Assembly (NCBI GenBank): GCA_014058105.1
Contig: JACGCM010002893.1
Span: 868,001 to 932,000 of the forward strand
Direction of reading: 5' to 3'
DNA from: Kingdonia uniflora
Taxonomy: Eukaryota > Streptophyta > Magnoliopsida > Ranunculales > Circaeasteraceae
DNA length: 64,000 bases
Shown one piece after another: positions 39,101-51,045 of this stretch (its first letter is position 1; every line of letters begins with the position of its first letter). The translations under genes and the position numbers were made by a program. Below the pieces are notes generated by a model. The model was not told where the DNA came from, made no database searches, and was given only the letters and a program-made list of their open reading frames with translations.

Positions 39101-42100
39101 TCCTCGAATCACAAACCTCTCATATATGACAAATCTATAAAATTCCATATAGAACGACGGAATAAATCTTAGGACAACAATATATATAGCATGTTCTTTT
39201 TTCTCTAGTGTGTCCATCATATCTCTCTTTCCATCGGACCTGTCCAAAATCATATAAATTGAGCTCCCACAGAATATTACTAGTTCCTTTCTTAAAGGAG
39301 ATCATCAATACGGGTGCAAAAAAAAAAAAAAAAAAACCTTGGAGGGCATTTCTCTCCTTCAAACCTTCTTGACAGGGAAAAGCGACACTCCTCGATACCT
39401 TTATGGTTCTCCTATAATGAATATATAAGTAAAAGCGGACAGAAAAACACCATCTGTAGTCCACTTCCACTTGAATCAATCTCCCCTATCATGAATGATC
39501 ATCAAAGTAATGATATCCATCAAGATGTCACAATTACTGATTTCACAATCCTAAGCATTTCTTGGGAAGTAAATTATTACAGTCCATGGTGTCTCCAACC
39601 ATAACAAAATAACCAGTGCCCTTGAATACTCCAAGCGACAGAAACCGAAATATGGATAGAAATAATACCACTAAGAGTTGTTCTTTGCACCAAACATTAG
39701 TATCCCCTATCCCCCCCCAATCTACTAAAGTTCAATCATATCGATAAAGTTATATTCGTCCTTGGAAATCGACCCCCAAAGATGCGCCTTTATAAGTAAT
39801 TCTCAGTGTTTGGGGCAACCAAACGAAATCGTCCATGTCATATTACGCCTTGCATAATTTCAGATATTGTTATCCTCTTTATTAAATCTTCATAGCCATC
39901 TTCCCAAAAGAGCTTTGCTCGCTCCCTGAATAATTTCAGCCCAGACCACCTTTTACTTTTGTTCGAGCAAACATCATCACATTATAAGATGAAGCTTCCA
40001 AACACCTTAAAGTTCTCCCACTAGAATATTCACACTAACTTCTGAAGTATTGCAGGCACAGAAGTGGTAACTGAAAAATGAAGAGATTAATAGGTAGGCT
40101 TGATAAAGTGCTCCTAATCCTGTTGGAGTTTGTGACTTATAGTCATTGTGATGTTCGGGTGCACCGTAGTATTGCATGGTGTGATACACTGGATCATATC
40201 TTAAGATTATTATTTCAAGGATTTGTTTTTTGAGTTAATTTAGTATTTAGTAGTTACCTAGTAGGAGTTAGTTTCCTTATAGGACTCTAGTAGGTTTCAC
40301 TATTTAAGTGTCTCTTCAGAGTGATTTTAATCATCTCTTCAATTATCAATAAAATTTTTCTCTTTCTTCTCCTAATTTAACTTGGTACAGAGCCTTAACA
40401 CAAACTAAGGTTTCTCGCTTCTGCTGGCGGCGGTCGCCAGATCTTCAATATCCGGTGTTTCTTATCTTTTCTTTATTAATTATTGCATCCTTTAAACTTT
40501 TTTTTCCTTTGTTCCTGAACAGATTTTTCCGAACAATAATCACTATTCATCTATGAACAGTAATCATTATTATTGTTTATGATATCTTTTTATTTATGTG
40601 ATTTGCGGTCTTACCATTGAATCTTGATGTCAATATTTTATTTTGATTCACGACCTCTTTTCCTTACTCCGTTTTCATTGTTTTGAAGTTTGATATCTTA
40701 TATGATTTGAAATTTCTGCAATTAGATCTTTACAATTTTGGATTTTCTATCACACAAAAAAAAGGGGTTGGAATTGTTGTTGCTGCAAATCTCTGAAAAA
40801 ATCTATCTTTATTTTATCTTTTCATCTTGTTGATTTCGATCTTTTTCTTTCTTTCACCAATCTGGTTTGAGTCATCTATCTCTTATGGTATTTATTTTTT
40901 TATTTGTTAGTTAGTTTATATGTAACCAACTAAATAAACCTAATTGTTTTGTCACAATTTATTTTTATTTTATTTTTTCGCTGGAAGGTTCTCTGGATCC
41001 AACCATATTTTAGCTACTTGGAAGAGTTCTAAGAGTTAATCTATTGTCCTTTTTATAGAGTTGGCTTATGCAGTCAGGCACAGAACCTATGTTAATGGTC
41101 CATAGAGTCCATCGTTGGTGAGGCTTTTTTTTGGTGAAGGTACTTGTTGGTTTATTTACTGTCTGAAGCTAAGGATTAAATTGGTTATTGAAGACGAAAA
41201 TTTTTAAGACTCTCACGAGGGAGAGTACTTGGTTATCTTCTCCAAGCTAGAATTTTGGAGTTTGTGTCTTCAAACTTGAGGGGAGTCTAAGAGAGTACGA
41301 CTTTTTTGGTACTTGTGAAGTTTGTTAAAGACTCAAGTTTGTTATTTGAAGTTGAAGAGGAAGACTTTTTTGTGAAGTCCTGATTATCTGTGCAGTGTTT
41401 CCTTATGTTGTGATGATTTGGTTAAAAAAAATTTAGTGAAGTTGTAAAAACTACACTTATTTTGAAGTTGCAAACGCATTGTGTTTGTGCACTCTCACCA
41501 TCCGTTTGAGGTGGAATGTTGGAGATTGCGATTTATGGTCATTGTGATGTTCGGGTACACCGAAGTATTGCATGGTGTGATACACCGGATCATATCTTAA
41601 GATTAGTATTTCAAGGATTTATTTCTATCTTAAGTTAATTTAGTATTTAGTAGTTACGTAGTAGAAGTTAATTTCCTAATAGGACTCTAGTAAGAATCTC
41701 TTTTTAAATCTCTCTTTAGAGTGATTGTAATCATCTCTTCAATTATCAATAAAGTTTTTCTATTTCTTCTCCTAATTTAATTAATCCAAATATTGAACCA
41801 TACAATATCTGGATTCCAAATATCAACAAATTGACTAGCTAAACCAAAAGATCTCCAAGTACATAATTAGATAGACCTCACCCCACATCCTAAATAGTAG
41901 TGATCGAAACAATGTCTTCAACTTCCCCGACTGCCATCACCTTCTCATTTTACTTAGTCAGCTTATTTAGTCATACAAACCTCAACACCTCATAACCTAT
42001 GTAACACTGACAATGTCTTCAACTTCCGTAGTTCTTATAAACTTGGTACTAGAGCGAGCAAGATTCTGCAGGAAAAATTTTGAACAATGAAGAAGACACC

Positions 42101-45100
42101 AAAGAAAACTACGCAAGGCGAGCATTTGAAAATGGCAGAAGAATCTACCACGCTTACGGTATCGAACACGTTGATGTCTAAACAAATCGAGGCGACGATG
42201 ATTGCGGTAATGTCAATTCCGATAAAAAACTCAATTTCCGATTTGGAAAATAGTGAACGGGGAACGGAGAGCGAGGGAATTCGTGGGAACTTGGAGAGTT
42301 CGTCAAGGGGAAGGGGAAGGGGACGAGGTGTTCTGATTAGTGGTTTTATGCGAGAGCGAAGATAAATTTGTCGATTCAAGGGATGAAGAGGGGTTTCTTG
42401 ACCATCAACAAAATAGAGTTCTTGCGACAGGGATGCCGAAAAACCTAGAAATTAGAGATATGGTTGCTGAAATTTGCGATTTGGGCGGGAAATGGTACCA
42501 AAATCAGCAAGTGGGAGTCGGAGGAAAGAGGGTGCAACACGTCGTGCGCGACAAGAGCGTCGAGGATGGAGGGGTACGTGACCGACAAGTCGTATCCGTA
42601 CGAACCGAACACATGGGGACGTCAGCTACCGGGTATTAGTTTTTTGAGTCCGACCCGACCCAAACTTGGATCCAACCCAGGCCATCAACCTCAACAGGGG
42701 AAGCCCAAACTCGACTCCTCATACGGACCAAGTAAAATCTGCAGATCCGAGTCCAACAGGGGCGTCTCACAGATCGACTACCAACCAACGGGTTCTGTCG
42801 ACCACCACGATCTCTCCAATAACAGTCCTAACTGTGCCTCTGGTCACGGTGAACACAGGGGGAACGCCAACAACGCCTACAGTCTCTCTCTCTTGGCCGA
42901 CAGTGCTTCTGGTCTCTCTCTCTATGTGCTGACAGCGCCTCCAGTTTCTCTCACGACGAGGACACCGTCCATCACAGCGCCTCCGATCTCTCTCTGGACC
43001 GACAAGTTCAGCAACGAGATTCGGGGGTCAGTTTTGGTGGCATCGACATTAATAGTATCAGGTGTGCAAAGACAATTAGCAGAGATTGGAGAAGCAACGA
43101 ACAACAGTCAGGAGGGCAAATGTCCGTAGGGGCACCACCTTAGTGCCCCTTCGACCTCATAGGCCACCAACACCACCACAGGGGGCAATGCACTCCAGAC
43201 ATGGTAGACAGTGGGCAAATAGAAGTGGGTTTATGACCGATCAGAGATATTAAGATGGGTTTGATCATAGGGGATACGGGGATAAGTATGGCTTCCACGA
43301 AAGGAGAGGCTGAAGTCGCAGAGTTCACCCGAATAACTTTGGGACGCAGAGTCGAAACGATGGTTTTCAAGCAAACCCAGGGATAGGGAGTACTAGATAT
43401 GGACAACAGCCGTAGTATGACACACATGGGTACAAATTTCAAGGTAGCCAGGAAAGTCAGGTAGTAAATGCTATTATTTCTGCCTTCCAAATTTTGACTT
43501 TTGAAGTTAAGTTAATGTGCACGAGTTTGATAAAAAGTGGGAGCGGACAATTTTATTGATTGGCAGAACATGGTCGACAATATTTTGACGTTTAAGATGT
43601 GCACAAGGCAAAGAACAATGAGCTTGGCAGAGATGAAACTAACAGGTTATACTTTAAATCGGTGGAAAAGTGTTCAACAGTTGAGAACATCTGTGGGAGA
43701 AGAAAATGTAACAGATTGGAAAGTTATGTGAGGAGAAGATGGCCCGTTTTATCCCAAGTACATATGAGGAAAGTTTTGCCAAACTCCAGACTTGCGACAG
43801 TCCAGGATTCAGGACGAGATGATCCAGTTCTCACCGTTGTGATAGTAAAGATGGTTCGTTGGGCAGAAACCAAGTTAAAACCATCTGAGTTTTTATCATC
43901 AACAACTCCAGCAACTAATGTAGAGATGGCAAAACCAGCTAGCACAACTATTGGCTATAATTGTGGGAAAACAATGCACATGAGGAGAGAATGTCCCAAT
44001 CCTAGAAAACTCATGACACTTTTGTCACAAAACCTTCATGATCATATCGATGAGGCACTCGATAAATTTTTAAGCGAAGACTACATAGATGTAGAGGCTG
44101 CTACTGTTGACCTTCCTCCTCCCTGAATTCGTAGTCAAATTTTTTTAAGAGAGGTAAAGTTGATAGGTTGCAGTTGGTCGTCTCCTTCACGACCACGACC
44201 TATGCACGTTCTTTTATTGGCAGTTTTAGTAGTTTCTATTTATCGCATTATTGTAAGTATTTTGTGTTATTTAGAAAATCATTTAATTAGGGGATTACTC
44301 TAAGAAGTTTCCTATTTTGTTAGGAGAGGTGGGGGATTTCCTAGATATAGGTTGATCTTAAGGTAGATAATAGTTAGTGTTGAGTTTTGAGAGAGGAGAA
44401 ACCTTAATTGGGTATGGAGAGAACTCGTAATCGTAGAGATTATTGAATAAAAGAGATTGTATTTATAAAATGATTAATAATCGCTTCCGCAATCGTAGTC
44501 CATATAAACTATAATACTTCTCATCATAGCATTTCATGTTATTTGATAATGTTTGATCATTAGACTTATAATCGTCTATAAATCGTTGGTGTCTACGGCA
44601 AAGATTGCAGCTCAAACTGAGGAGATCATGTTCCATCTATGTTGAGTATATGAAGACCGACAACTGGAAGAAAGTCTGCTTGGACCCATGTCACAATATC
44701 AAGTACACTAACCGATAAGGAACTAAGTGTAGAGGTGATATTAATGACAACTCTACTAGTATATGAAGATTGGTGCACTTAAGGGAGGCATGTTATGTGG
44801 ATATTGATAATGTGTCATGTAAATTGCTGAGATGAAGAGGGATTGCTTTGGAGGCATAATTCTATGTACAATAATCTTTTTGCTAGGCGTCAGAACTTGC
44901 AGTGCCGCTTTCATATTCCAAGTCCCTCGTACAACAGTAAAGTGCAAATTGATCAATGGTTCAGAACAACAGTTTCATCTGGAACAGCATATAATGATCT
45001 TTGGAGCAGCTGAGCAGCAGAAATAATTCTACTAGATTATGTTGTTAGGCACCGTGAGACTCAAATAAATGGGATGTGATAGTATGTGTATGGGAAAGCC

Positions 45101-46114
45101 CTTGGAGCCATGATATGTAAATAAAGTTCAAGTACCTTGTTGTTGAATGACATCAATACATTTCCATTTCTTTGGACAGCATACCTTGATCCTGATGCAG
45201 ACATATTAAAAAAACAGTCACACACTTGCAAAAATGCTTACCCAGCAATATATTGATGTTTTAAGCATTAAAGAATACCAATTAAAAGATGGATGACAGA
45301 TCCCAAAGAATGGCCTACACCAAAAGTAGGAAGATCCCCTACCTGCAGGGAGAAAAGCTTTCAGATTAAAATGTTCAAGGAGCGTGGGAAATCTCTCCAC
45401 AAAATAAATAAAAAAAACAAACTCACAGTCTCTTGTAAGAATCGAAGACATCTATCAAATTTGAATTGTACTTCATCTGCAATCAAGAAGTGATCGAATC
45501 CACTAGAGTAGGGTGTGGCTATCACCAAAATACCTCTAAATCACAAAAGAAGTACATTAGAAAAATGTGTTGCTATATTGCAGTCACAATAGTAAATCAG
45601 GAAATATCTTGTGATAGAAGCAGCACTAATCTAGTATAAATTTGTTGAACGTACTTTTCCGAAAGACGCTCAAGAAACAAACGGTAGGTGAGCTGAGGGG
45701 CAGCACCAACAAAAATTCCACCAACAAAATGAATAATTGCTGTTGGTGTTGAGTTTTTAGGTTGAAGTACCCAGGCTCCCTGAATATCCTCCCAATCTCC
45801 AGAACCACCATGACTCTGCTTTGCAGTTTCTGTAATTAACCTAAATTTTTTGTAGAATTAGTGATTTTGTCAAAAGGCAAGAAGGAAGGTATTTGATTGT
45901 ACCTTTCGATGTGATTGTAAATCTGAATTTCCTTCTCGTTTTGGATACTGTTATCATTATTCTGAATTTCAGTGTTGTTGATCTTGAAGCTGATACAAGT
46001 ATTATTAGGCCTTCTTCCTCTTCCTCCCCATTTCAATGAACCATAGGCCTTCCTCTCAACAACACAAGGCCACGAGGAGCCCAAACAAGACCACGTCATC
46101 GTCGTCGTCATCAT
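36107..46114 (-). CDS. DUF1350 family alpha/beta-hydrolase-like protein, probably plastid
   Basis: Homologue of the DUF1350 protein At5g47860 (from memory; function untested). Nine minus-strand exons: 46114-45903, 45840-45655, 45535-45427, 45342-45279, 45191-45136, 38430-38323, 37355-37206, 36666-36496, 36337-36107, giving 428 residues. A Ser/Thr/Arg-rich N-terminus suggests a plastid transit peptide. The first conserved block is D-W-E-D-I-Q-G, then F-V-G-G-I-F-V-G-A-A-P-Q-L-T-Y. A nucleophile elbow G-H-S-L-G (Ser181 within 177-184) and G-D-H-G with His346 suggest a lipase/esterase-type fold; Asp312, 313 or 316 could complete a triad. Hydrolase activity is inferred. Intron 1 is only 62 nt (45841-45902) and is needed to keep frame; the alternative acceptor at 45830 breaks it. 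Intron 5 (38431-45135, 6.7 kb) contains two LTR elements. ATG 46114 is chosen because the open frame upstream lacks an ATG. Divergent with the WBP2-like gene. Confidence 0.9.
38431..40115. other. DUF1350 intron 5, left part
   Basis: A/T-rich, with an A-run of 18 at about 39319-39336. No gene was recognised. The stretch about 39640-40000 reads weakly like the far end of a LINE on the minus strand, too weak to call. Confidence 0.3.
40121..41781 (+). mobile_element. Small non-autonomous LTR retrotransposon (TRIM/LARD-like, Copia-type ends)
   Basis: The 5' LTR (40121-40381) and 3' LTR (41517-41781) both begin TGTTGGAG and are clearly homologous, with scattered differences and a few indels. A primer-binding-like TTGGTACAGAGCC at 40382 directly follows the first LTR and is one base short of the initiator tRNA-Met type TTGGTATCAGAGCC. 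A purine tract GAGGTGGAA directly precedes the second LTR. AATCC at 40116-40120 and 41783-41787 is a likely 5-bp target duplication (1-bp uncertainty at the right end). The 1.13-kb interior has no gag or pol. It sits in DUF1350 intron 5, opposite to the gene. Confidence 0.8.
42005..44509 (+). mobile_element. gag-only LTR retrotransposon remnant (plus copy)
   Basis: A primer-binding-like TTGGTACTAGAGC follows a short 5' LTR remnant ending near 42042. Degenerate gag sequence runs from an ATG at 42087 (basic N-terminus) to about 44126, with many frame breaks. A CCHC-type zinc knuckle at about 43960-44005 reads YNCGKTMHMRRECP, with the first Cys replaced by Tyr. A 3' LTR starts TGATAGG at 44161 and ends near 44509. 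The last LTR bases match the 5' remnant. No protease, RT or integrase is present. It is the same family as the minus copy at 46707-48949: similar gag start, knuckle context and TGATAG LTR start. It lies in DUF1350 intron 5. Confidence 0.7.
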
Positions 46115-46300
46115 CTCTCTCTCTCTCTCCGGCTTTTCTTTCTTTGTACGCAACAACTAACGACGAGTACCCTTGTTGTTGTTGTTTGAAAAAACAACGC
46201 ACACTCCCCCACCGCCTACTAGCTAATAATAATAAGGGAATAATAATCGATCTCTCTTTCTCTCCTCTCTAAAAAAGAAAAAAAAGAAACAAGAAAGAAT
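46115..46300. promoter_or_regulatory. Short divergent promoter DUF1350 / WBP2-like
   Basis: The two start codons lie 186 bp apart on opposite strands. The interval has CT-rich tracts (CTCTCTCTCT near 46115-46125, TCTCTCTTTCTCTCC near 46250-46265) of the kind seen in plant core promoters and leaders, and no obvious TATA box. Co-regulation is inferred from spacing only. Confidence 0.6.
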
Positions 46301-49300
46301 ATGGCTGTGAACCCTCAGCTGTTTCCAAACGGGATGCCTGTTCCGTTCCAGAACGAGATGTTCGTGTTAGCCAGAGATGGCGTAGACTTTGAGATTGACA
46401 AGATACCAGACGGGTAGGTACTCTTTTCTTTTCTCTTACCTCTTACTATTCATCTCAATTTTCATACATTATATTGTGTTTGTAGAACTCACGGTGGCTA
46501 TGTGAAAACAAAGGGAATTATTTACTTGTCAAATATACGCATGCTCTTTGTTTCAAATAAACCTGTTGGGACCTTTACAAGCTTCGATATCCCCCTGGTA
46601 ATCCCTCTCTCTCTTTTATTCTTAAGGTTTTTGGTACAATCTTCTGCCCAATTATTGGTGTTCACATCTTGCCTTCATTCATTTCTCATGAGTAACTCAA
46701 GGATTTCATAAAAACTATATTATGGAAGCCATCACAAACAAAATTAAACTAAAATAAGACTTTCCCAATAATAGAATTCACCCCCCACAACCTATCAACC
46801 CTCCCCAGCTATGAATAATTCGGTATCGGATCCGTCAATTTAATCTCCAAGTCCTCAGTATCCCTCATCTCCTCAACTCTATTTGCAACATGGTCCCTCA
46901 GTCTCTCTGTAATCAATGCCACATGTTTCCTGACATTTGGACAATCACGGCGCATGTCACTCGTCTTTTCACACCCAAAGCATTGGACTTCACTGCTATT
47001 CCCCATAGAACTTGTAAGAACCAGGGCCGTCCCTGGCTTTTACAAGGCCTTGTGCGAAGTTTTTTTTTTAGTTTAGAGATTATTTTTTTTAGTACTAGGC
47101 CTTGTTTTGAGAAGTTGGGTATTTGGTTTATGGGTCTTGTATAATGGGTTTGGTTTTGTGCTCGAATCTGAACTGGGTTGGGTTTAATATTTTTTATTTT
47201 ATTGGGCTAGGCAATTGTTTTTCTTCTTCTTTGGGCCTGTACCGTCGCACATGTCGCACACCCTCATGGCCAAGCCTGGTAAGAACGTGTACCTACTATT
47301 GGAGTAGGCGTAGGAACCGCGGGAATTGAAGTTGTAACAGGAATTGTTATCTTGAACTTGCTCTCTATGTGCTTGGCTATCTCAACTACTTTAGTACTGG
47401 AATTCATGTTTACCATAGTCAGCTCATCTTGAATCTTTTTAACTAGACCGATTTTGAAGCGGCTAACTTTTTGTGCCTCTGTCTCAAATGTAGTAACCCT
47501 GGAGGAGAAAATGTAAAATTCATTGGTATATTCATCTACCGTCTTCGGCTTCGGGTTATGTCTCAAACCCTGGAGTTTCGTAAAACTACCCCCTTCATAA
47601 GAAATTGAAATAAACCTTTGTACAATTTCTCGCCTCATAGATGCCCAGTAAGTGATGTACGCATACCCTGTATCCACTGCAAGGAGAAGATGGGCTGGAA
47701 TCGTGGCTGTTATGGAGGGTGAAAGGAGAAGATGGGTTAGTTGGGCCTGAGTATCTCCATTTGGATTGAATTTTGCGGTCTGGCCCAAGCTACTTTTGAA
47801 AACTGTTTGTCGGGGGTGTAAAGTACTCACGTGCTCCACATGTGATGTGCTTAAAACTTGTCTCCTGTGCCAAGATAGGTGTCATGCATGCCTCAAGGCA
47901 TGCTATTAATAGATGTGCCATGCCCGATGTCTTTGATCTTCTTCTAGCCCTACCAACCTCATTGATGACTCCACCAGTGCTTGTGACCACTCCGTTTGTT
48001 GGAATTTGTGATTGCATCGCTATGTCTCTCGCTCACATTGTCGATGATTCGTGTCGATCCCTCTTGTCAAACGAAACTGACGTGACAATGTTAAAGTGCC
48101 CCGGCAATTCCAGATCTATCGATGACCTCTCCGGTGTTGGTACCTCGGTGAATCAGTGTCGAATTTGGATTTTTCACTCGCCGTTGTCCAACCCTCTCTT
48201 CGTCTTGTGAATCGGCGAACTTATCGATGCTTTCAACGCCAATACTGAGTTTAGCAAAGGGGTTGCTAAATTCCCAGCCTTCGTTTTTGTTATTTGAGTC
48301 GTAGTTCGCTTCCCTCGTACCTGTGGTTGTACCACGCCTGACAACGCAAATCGGAATTGGATTTTAAGGGATCAACACCGTTTTTCCTTGCATCCCGCAT
48401 AAATCCTCCCAATGGGATTTCCCTACCTTGCCCCGTTGTTGTGTTACTCAAGTCTTCCAGTTCGAAGTTATTACGTTTTTCGTCAATGCTAAGGTTTTTA
48501 GTGTTAAGAGTCACCAACAAAGCCATCATGACATCCAACTTTCCCTCCAAACTCGTTATTCGTTTTCCTTGTGTTAACTTTTTTGCGTTCTTTCCCATCT
48601 CGTATCGAAAAGAAAAAAAATTCCCGGATTTTTCAATGACTCTTGTACCAAATTTGATAGAAACTATATTGCGGAAACGATCACAAACAAAAAAAAGCTA
48701 AAATATCACTTTATTAATCTCTCTCAATTCATCTCTCTACAAAATTCATCTACTAATCTCATAAACTCTTAATGCTCACCAAAGAACTAAGTAACCCTAC
48801 TCTCCATAACTCATCTTTACAAAAAGAGTATCTTTTGTTCTCTCCTACTAATTATTATGCATCGACATATATCCTTCTAATTAAATAAAATAACTAAAAT
48901 AGGGAGTGCCCTCAAGATGTGCGTTGAAACGACCCCCCACGACCTATCAGAATTGTTGGTCAAATTAATAGGAGTTTCTGGATGATTTATTCTTCTGCTT
49001 TCGAGGAAATAAAATAGGAAGTGAAGGTTCTAATCGTGGAGCACCAAGCTTGGACATCCCCTCCATTAGAGTTGACAAGGAGGTTTGGATGACAATTCAG
49101 GCACCTGTAGACAGAATGACATCCCCAACTGTAATGTGATTAGTCAGCTTCTTCTGACCTGCAATAAGTTATCATTGATATTTCGTTTCTAGGAGGAATG
49201 GTTATTTTTTGCTAGGTTTTGAGATCCTGATTCCAGAATGAGCTTAATTGCACCCCATTGACAGTGACATAATGACAGCCTTGTCTATGTATTTGTTGTC

Positions 49301-50075
49301 ACCAGTTACTGTTTTGTGATTTCTAGGAGGCATCTCTGTATTTTTGTTACTTTTTAAGCTCTTGATTATAGAAGCTTATTTGCAACCTTCCTTCCACACA
49401 CTCCGCTTCCCCCACTTTTAAGGTTTTATCTCGCCATTTGTTGAGAGTTCAGCCTGGAAATCAGTGAAGTCTCTCACAAATATGTAACCTGGTTTCTTTG
49501 CAGCTCTATGTTCGCGAGGAGAAATTTAAGCAGCCAATATTTCTATGCAACAATATCTCTGGTCTCGTGGAGCCTGTAAGTATATGCAATAAATATGTTG
49601 TTTCAAACGGGTTATTTGTGATCTTGATATGTGTTTGGTGTTCAATGTGGGATGAATGGATGTTGCAGGTAGTGCCAGAAGACGCGCATAGAGCCCTTTA
49701 CTCCACTCACTCCTTCAAGATATTGTTCAAGGAAGGCGGATGTGGAACTTTTGTTCCATTGTTTTTCAATTTGATTGCTTCTGTAAGACAGTATTCTCAA
49801 CTCTCTGCATATGCTGCACCTGAACCAACAACTCGTGTGGACCCCTTGCAAGCAGCTCAAACTCCAGTTGACGAAATGATGCGGCATGCGTAAGTTACCC
49901 GGTCTTTCTCTTTCCCTCTCACACGCAAATGTATGGCCCAGTTTTTCTGACATTTATCCTTTGCAGGTATGTTGATCCAAATGATCCTACAAGAATCTTC
50001 CTGCAACAGCCAACATCAGAATCTCAGTTGAGGCGCCGCACCTACCAATCTCACCCTGCAGAGCACTCTATTTGA
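46301..50075 (+). CDS. WBP2-like / GRAM-domain protein (UPF0664 type)
   Basis: Homologue of plant WW-domain-binding-protein-2-like proteins (Arabidopsis At5g11680, from memory; related to fungal UPF0664 stress-induced proteins). The molecular role in plants is unknown. Five exons join in frame: 46301-46413, 46486-46597, 49504-49575, 49669-49889, 49967-50075, giving 208 residues. The first half is the GRAM-like domain (PNGMPVPF-NEMF, KGIIYLSNIRM, ALYSTHSFKILFKEGGCGTFVPLF). The C-terminal part keeps DPLQAAQTPVDEMMRHAYVDPNDP, then RIFLQQP. No PPxY motif of animal WBP2 is present. No transmembrane segment is seen, so cytosolic. Intron 2 (46598-49503, 2.9 kb) is filled by an antisense LTR element. 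An AATAAA-like signal occurs near 50137. Confidence 0.93.
46707..48949 (-). mobile_element. gag-bearing LTR retrotransposon remnant (minus copy)
   Basis: Read on the minus strand, the 5' LTR is 48949-48655 (295 bp), with inverted ends TGATAG...CTATCA. A primer-binding-like TTTGGTACAAGAG follows. A gag start is at 48598 (MGKNAKKLTQGKR), then gag core 47839-47264 (YEGGSFTKLQGLRH, VDEYTNEFY, F-K-x-G-L), then a zinc knuckle at 47006-46809 with CFGCEKTSDMRRDC (His replaced by Asp). A purine tract GGGGAGGGT precedes a shortened 3' LTR (about 46797-46707, internally deleted). No pol is present. The gag core and knuckle are separated by a 257-bp MITE. It is non-functional and lies in WBP2-like intron 2. 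Confidence 0.75.
47022..47278. mobile_element. 257-bp hAT MITE inserted in the gag remnant
   Basis: Flanked by a perfect 8-bp duplication GTAAGAAC at 47014-47021 and 47279-47286, the hAT signature. Ends are CAGGGCCGTCCCTGGC and, complementary at the right, CAGGCTTGGCC. CAGGGCC-type ends are usual for Tip100-like hAT MITEs. It has no coding frame and post-dates the LTR element it interrupts. Confidence 0.85.
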
Positions 50076-51045
50076 CTGCAAAATAATAGATTTACCTGAT
50101 ACTAGGGAACAAACATATTGCATATTTGTGTGACTAAATAAAGGCAGTGCTGTCCAAAAATTACATTTACTGGTTATGTCAAGTATTAGAATAAAATGGA
50201 GAGCGGCATCTGCACTTTTTAAATTCTAATAGGGTTATGAGTCCAACATTGATGCCTTTAATCTATGTTAATGTTGGTTTCTTTCTTTAGTAAGCAGCTT
50301 TCATGTGACATGCATCCTTGGGAGATCAATTTTTATAGAAGTATAGATGGCTTGAAGCTTGTATATGTCGTAATAGTAGTAATCTAGAAAAAATATGGTG
50401 GTATGTACGTTGTGGCACCAGGGTCCAGGGATGCAACAAAATAAACCCTCCTTCAGTTCCATGTAGGAACTGTGGACAATTTTTACTTCTAGACAAGTAA
50501 TGGCTCAATAGTAGTGCGTACCACCGTCAAGGTAGAGTTCTTGAATTCAAGCTTATTGGCTTTCGAGGGTTAACATGTCAACTAATACTTGCCCTTTGAG
50601 GCTTGGTGGTTCTACAATTATCCGGTCACAGGTCTACCTTCCCGGTCATGTGTATAGTGATGCCATTGTTCCAGGTCCATTTCTTCCTTCAGCTCCATAA
50701 TTAGCAAATATATCAGCCTCCCACTTCTATTCTGTTATCTACTTTAGTGAACATTGGGATAAATATCCTCCCAATTACTGCATTACATCCAAAGGAATCA
50801 AAGCTTTAATTACTGGCTTTAAGTACCACATTTGGCCATTTCTTTTTCTAAATGCAATTAATGTAGTTGGAGAAAAGGAAGAATACAATATAAGTACCAA
50901 ATGGCAAGAAAAAACAATATATTGTATGTCGCAATGCAAAATAGAAAGTTTGCAGTTACATGCTTAAAAAGGACATTAGAAACAAATTATAATTGCTTAT
51001 GAGGCAGCCTGTTGTACAGATAATCAATCATATGATAGCGCTCTT
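50076..51045. other. Convergent intergenic region WBP2-like / PRP38
   Basis: Contains the 3' UTRs of the two converging genes; a polyadenylation-like AATAAA lies near 50137. No other feature was recognised. Confidence 0.45.

Noticed and set aside
40121..41781. Reading the two 260-bp repeats as a simple segmental duplication
   Set aside because: The primer-binding-like site, purine tract, TGTTGG starts and candidate target duplication together identify them as LTRs.
42464..43129. 221-codon open frame
   Set aside because: It lies inside the decayed gag remnant, is low in complexity (Ser/Thr/Pro runs from internal repeats) and overlaps other frames of the same element; not a separate gene.
48357..48701. 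114-codon plus-strand frame
   Set aside because: Antisense shadow of the gag N-terminus and LTR of the minus-strand element.
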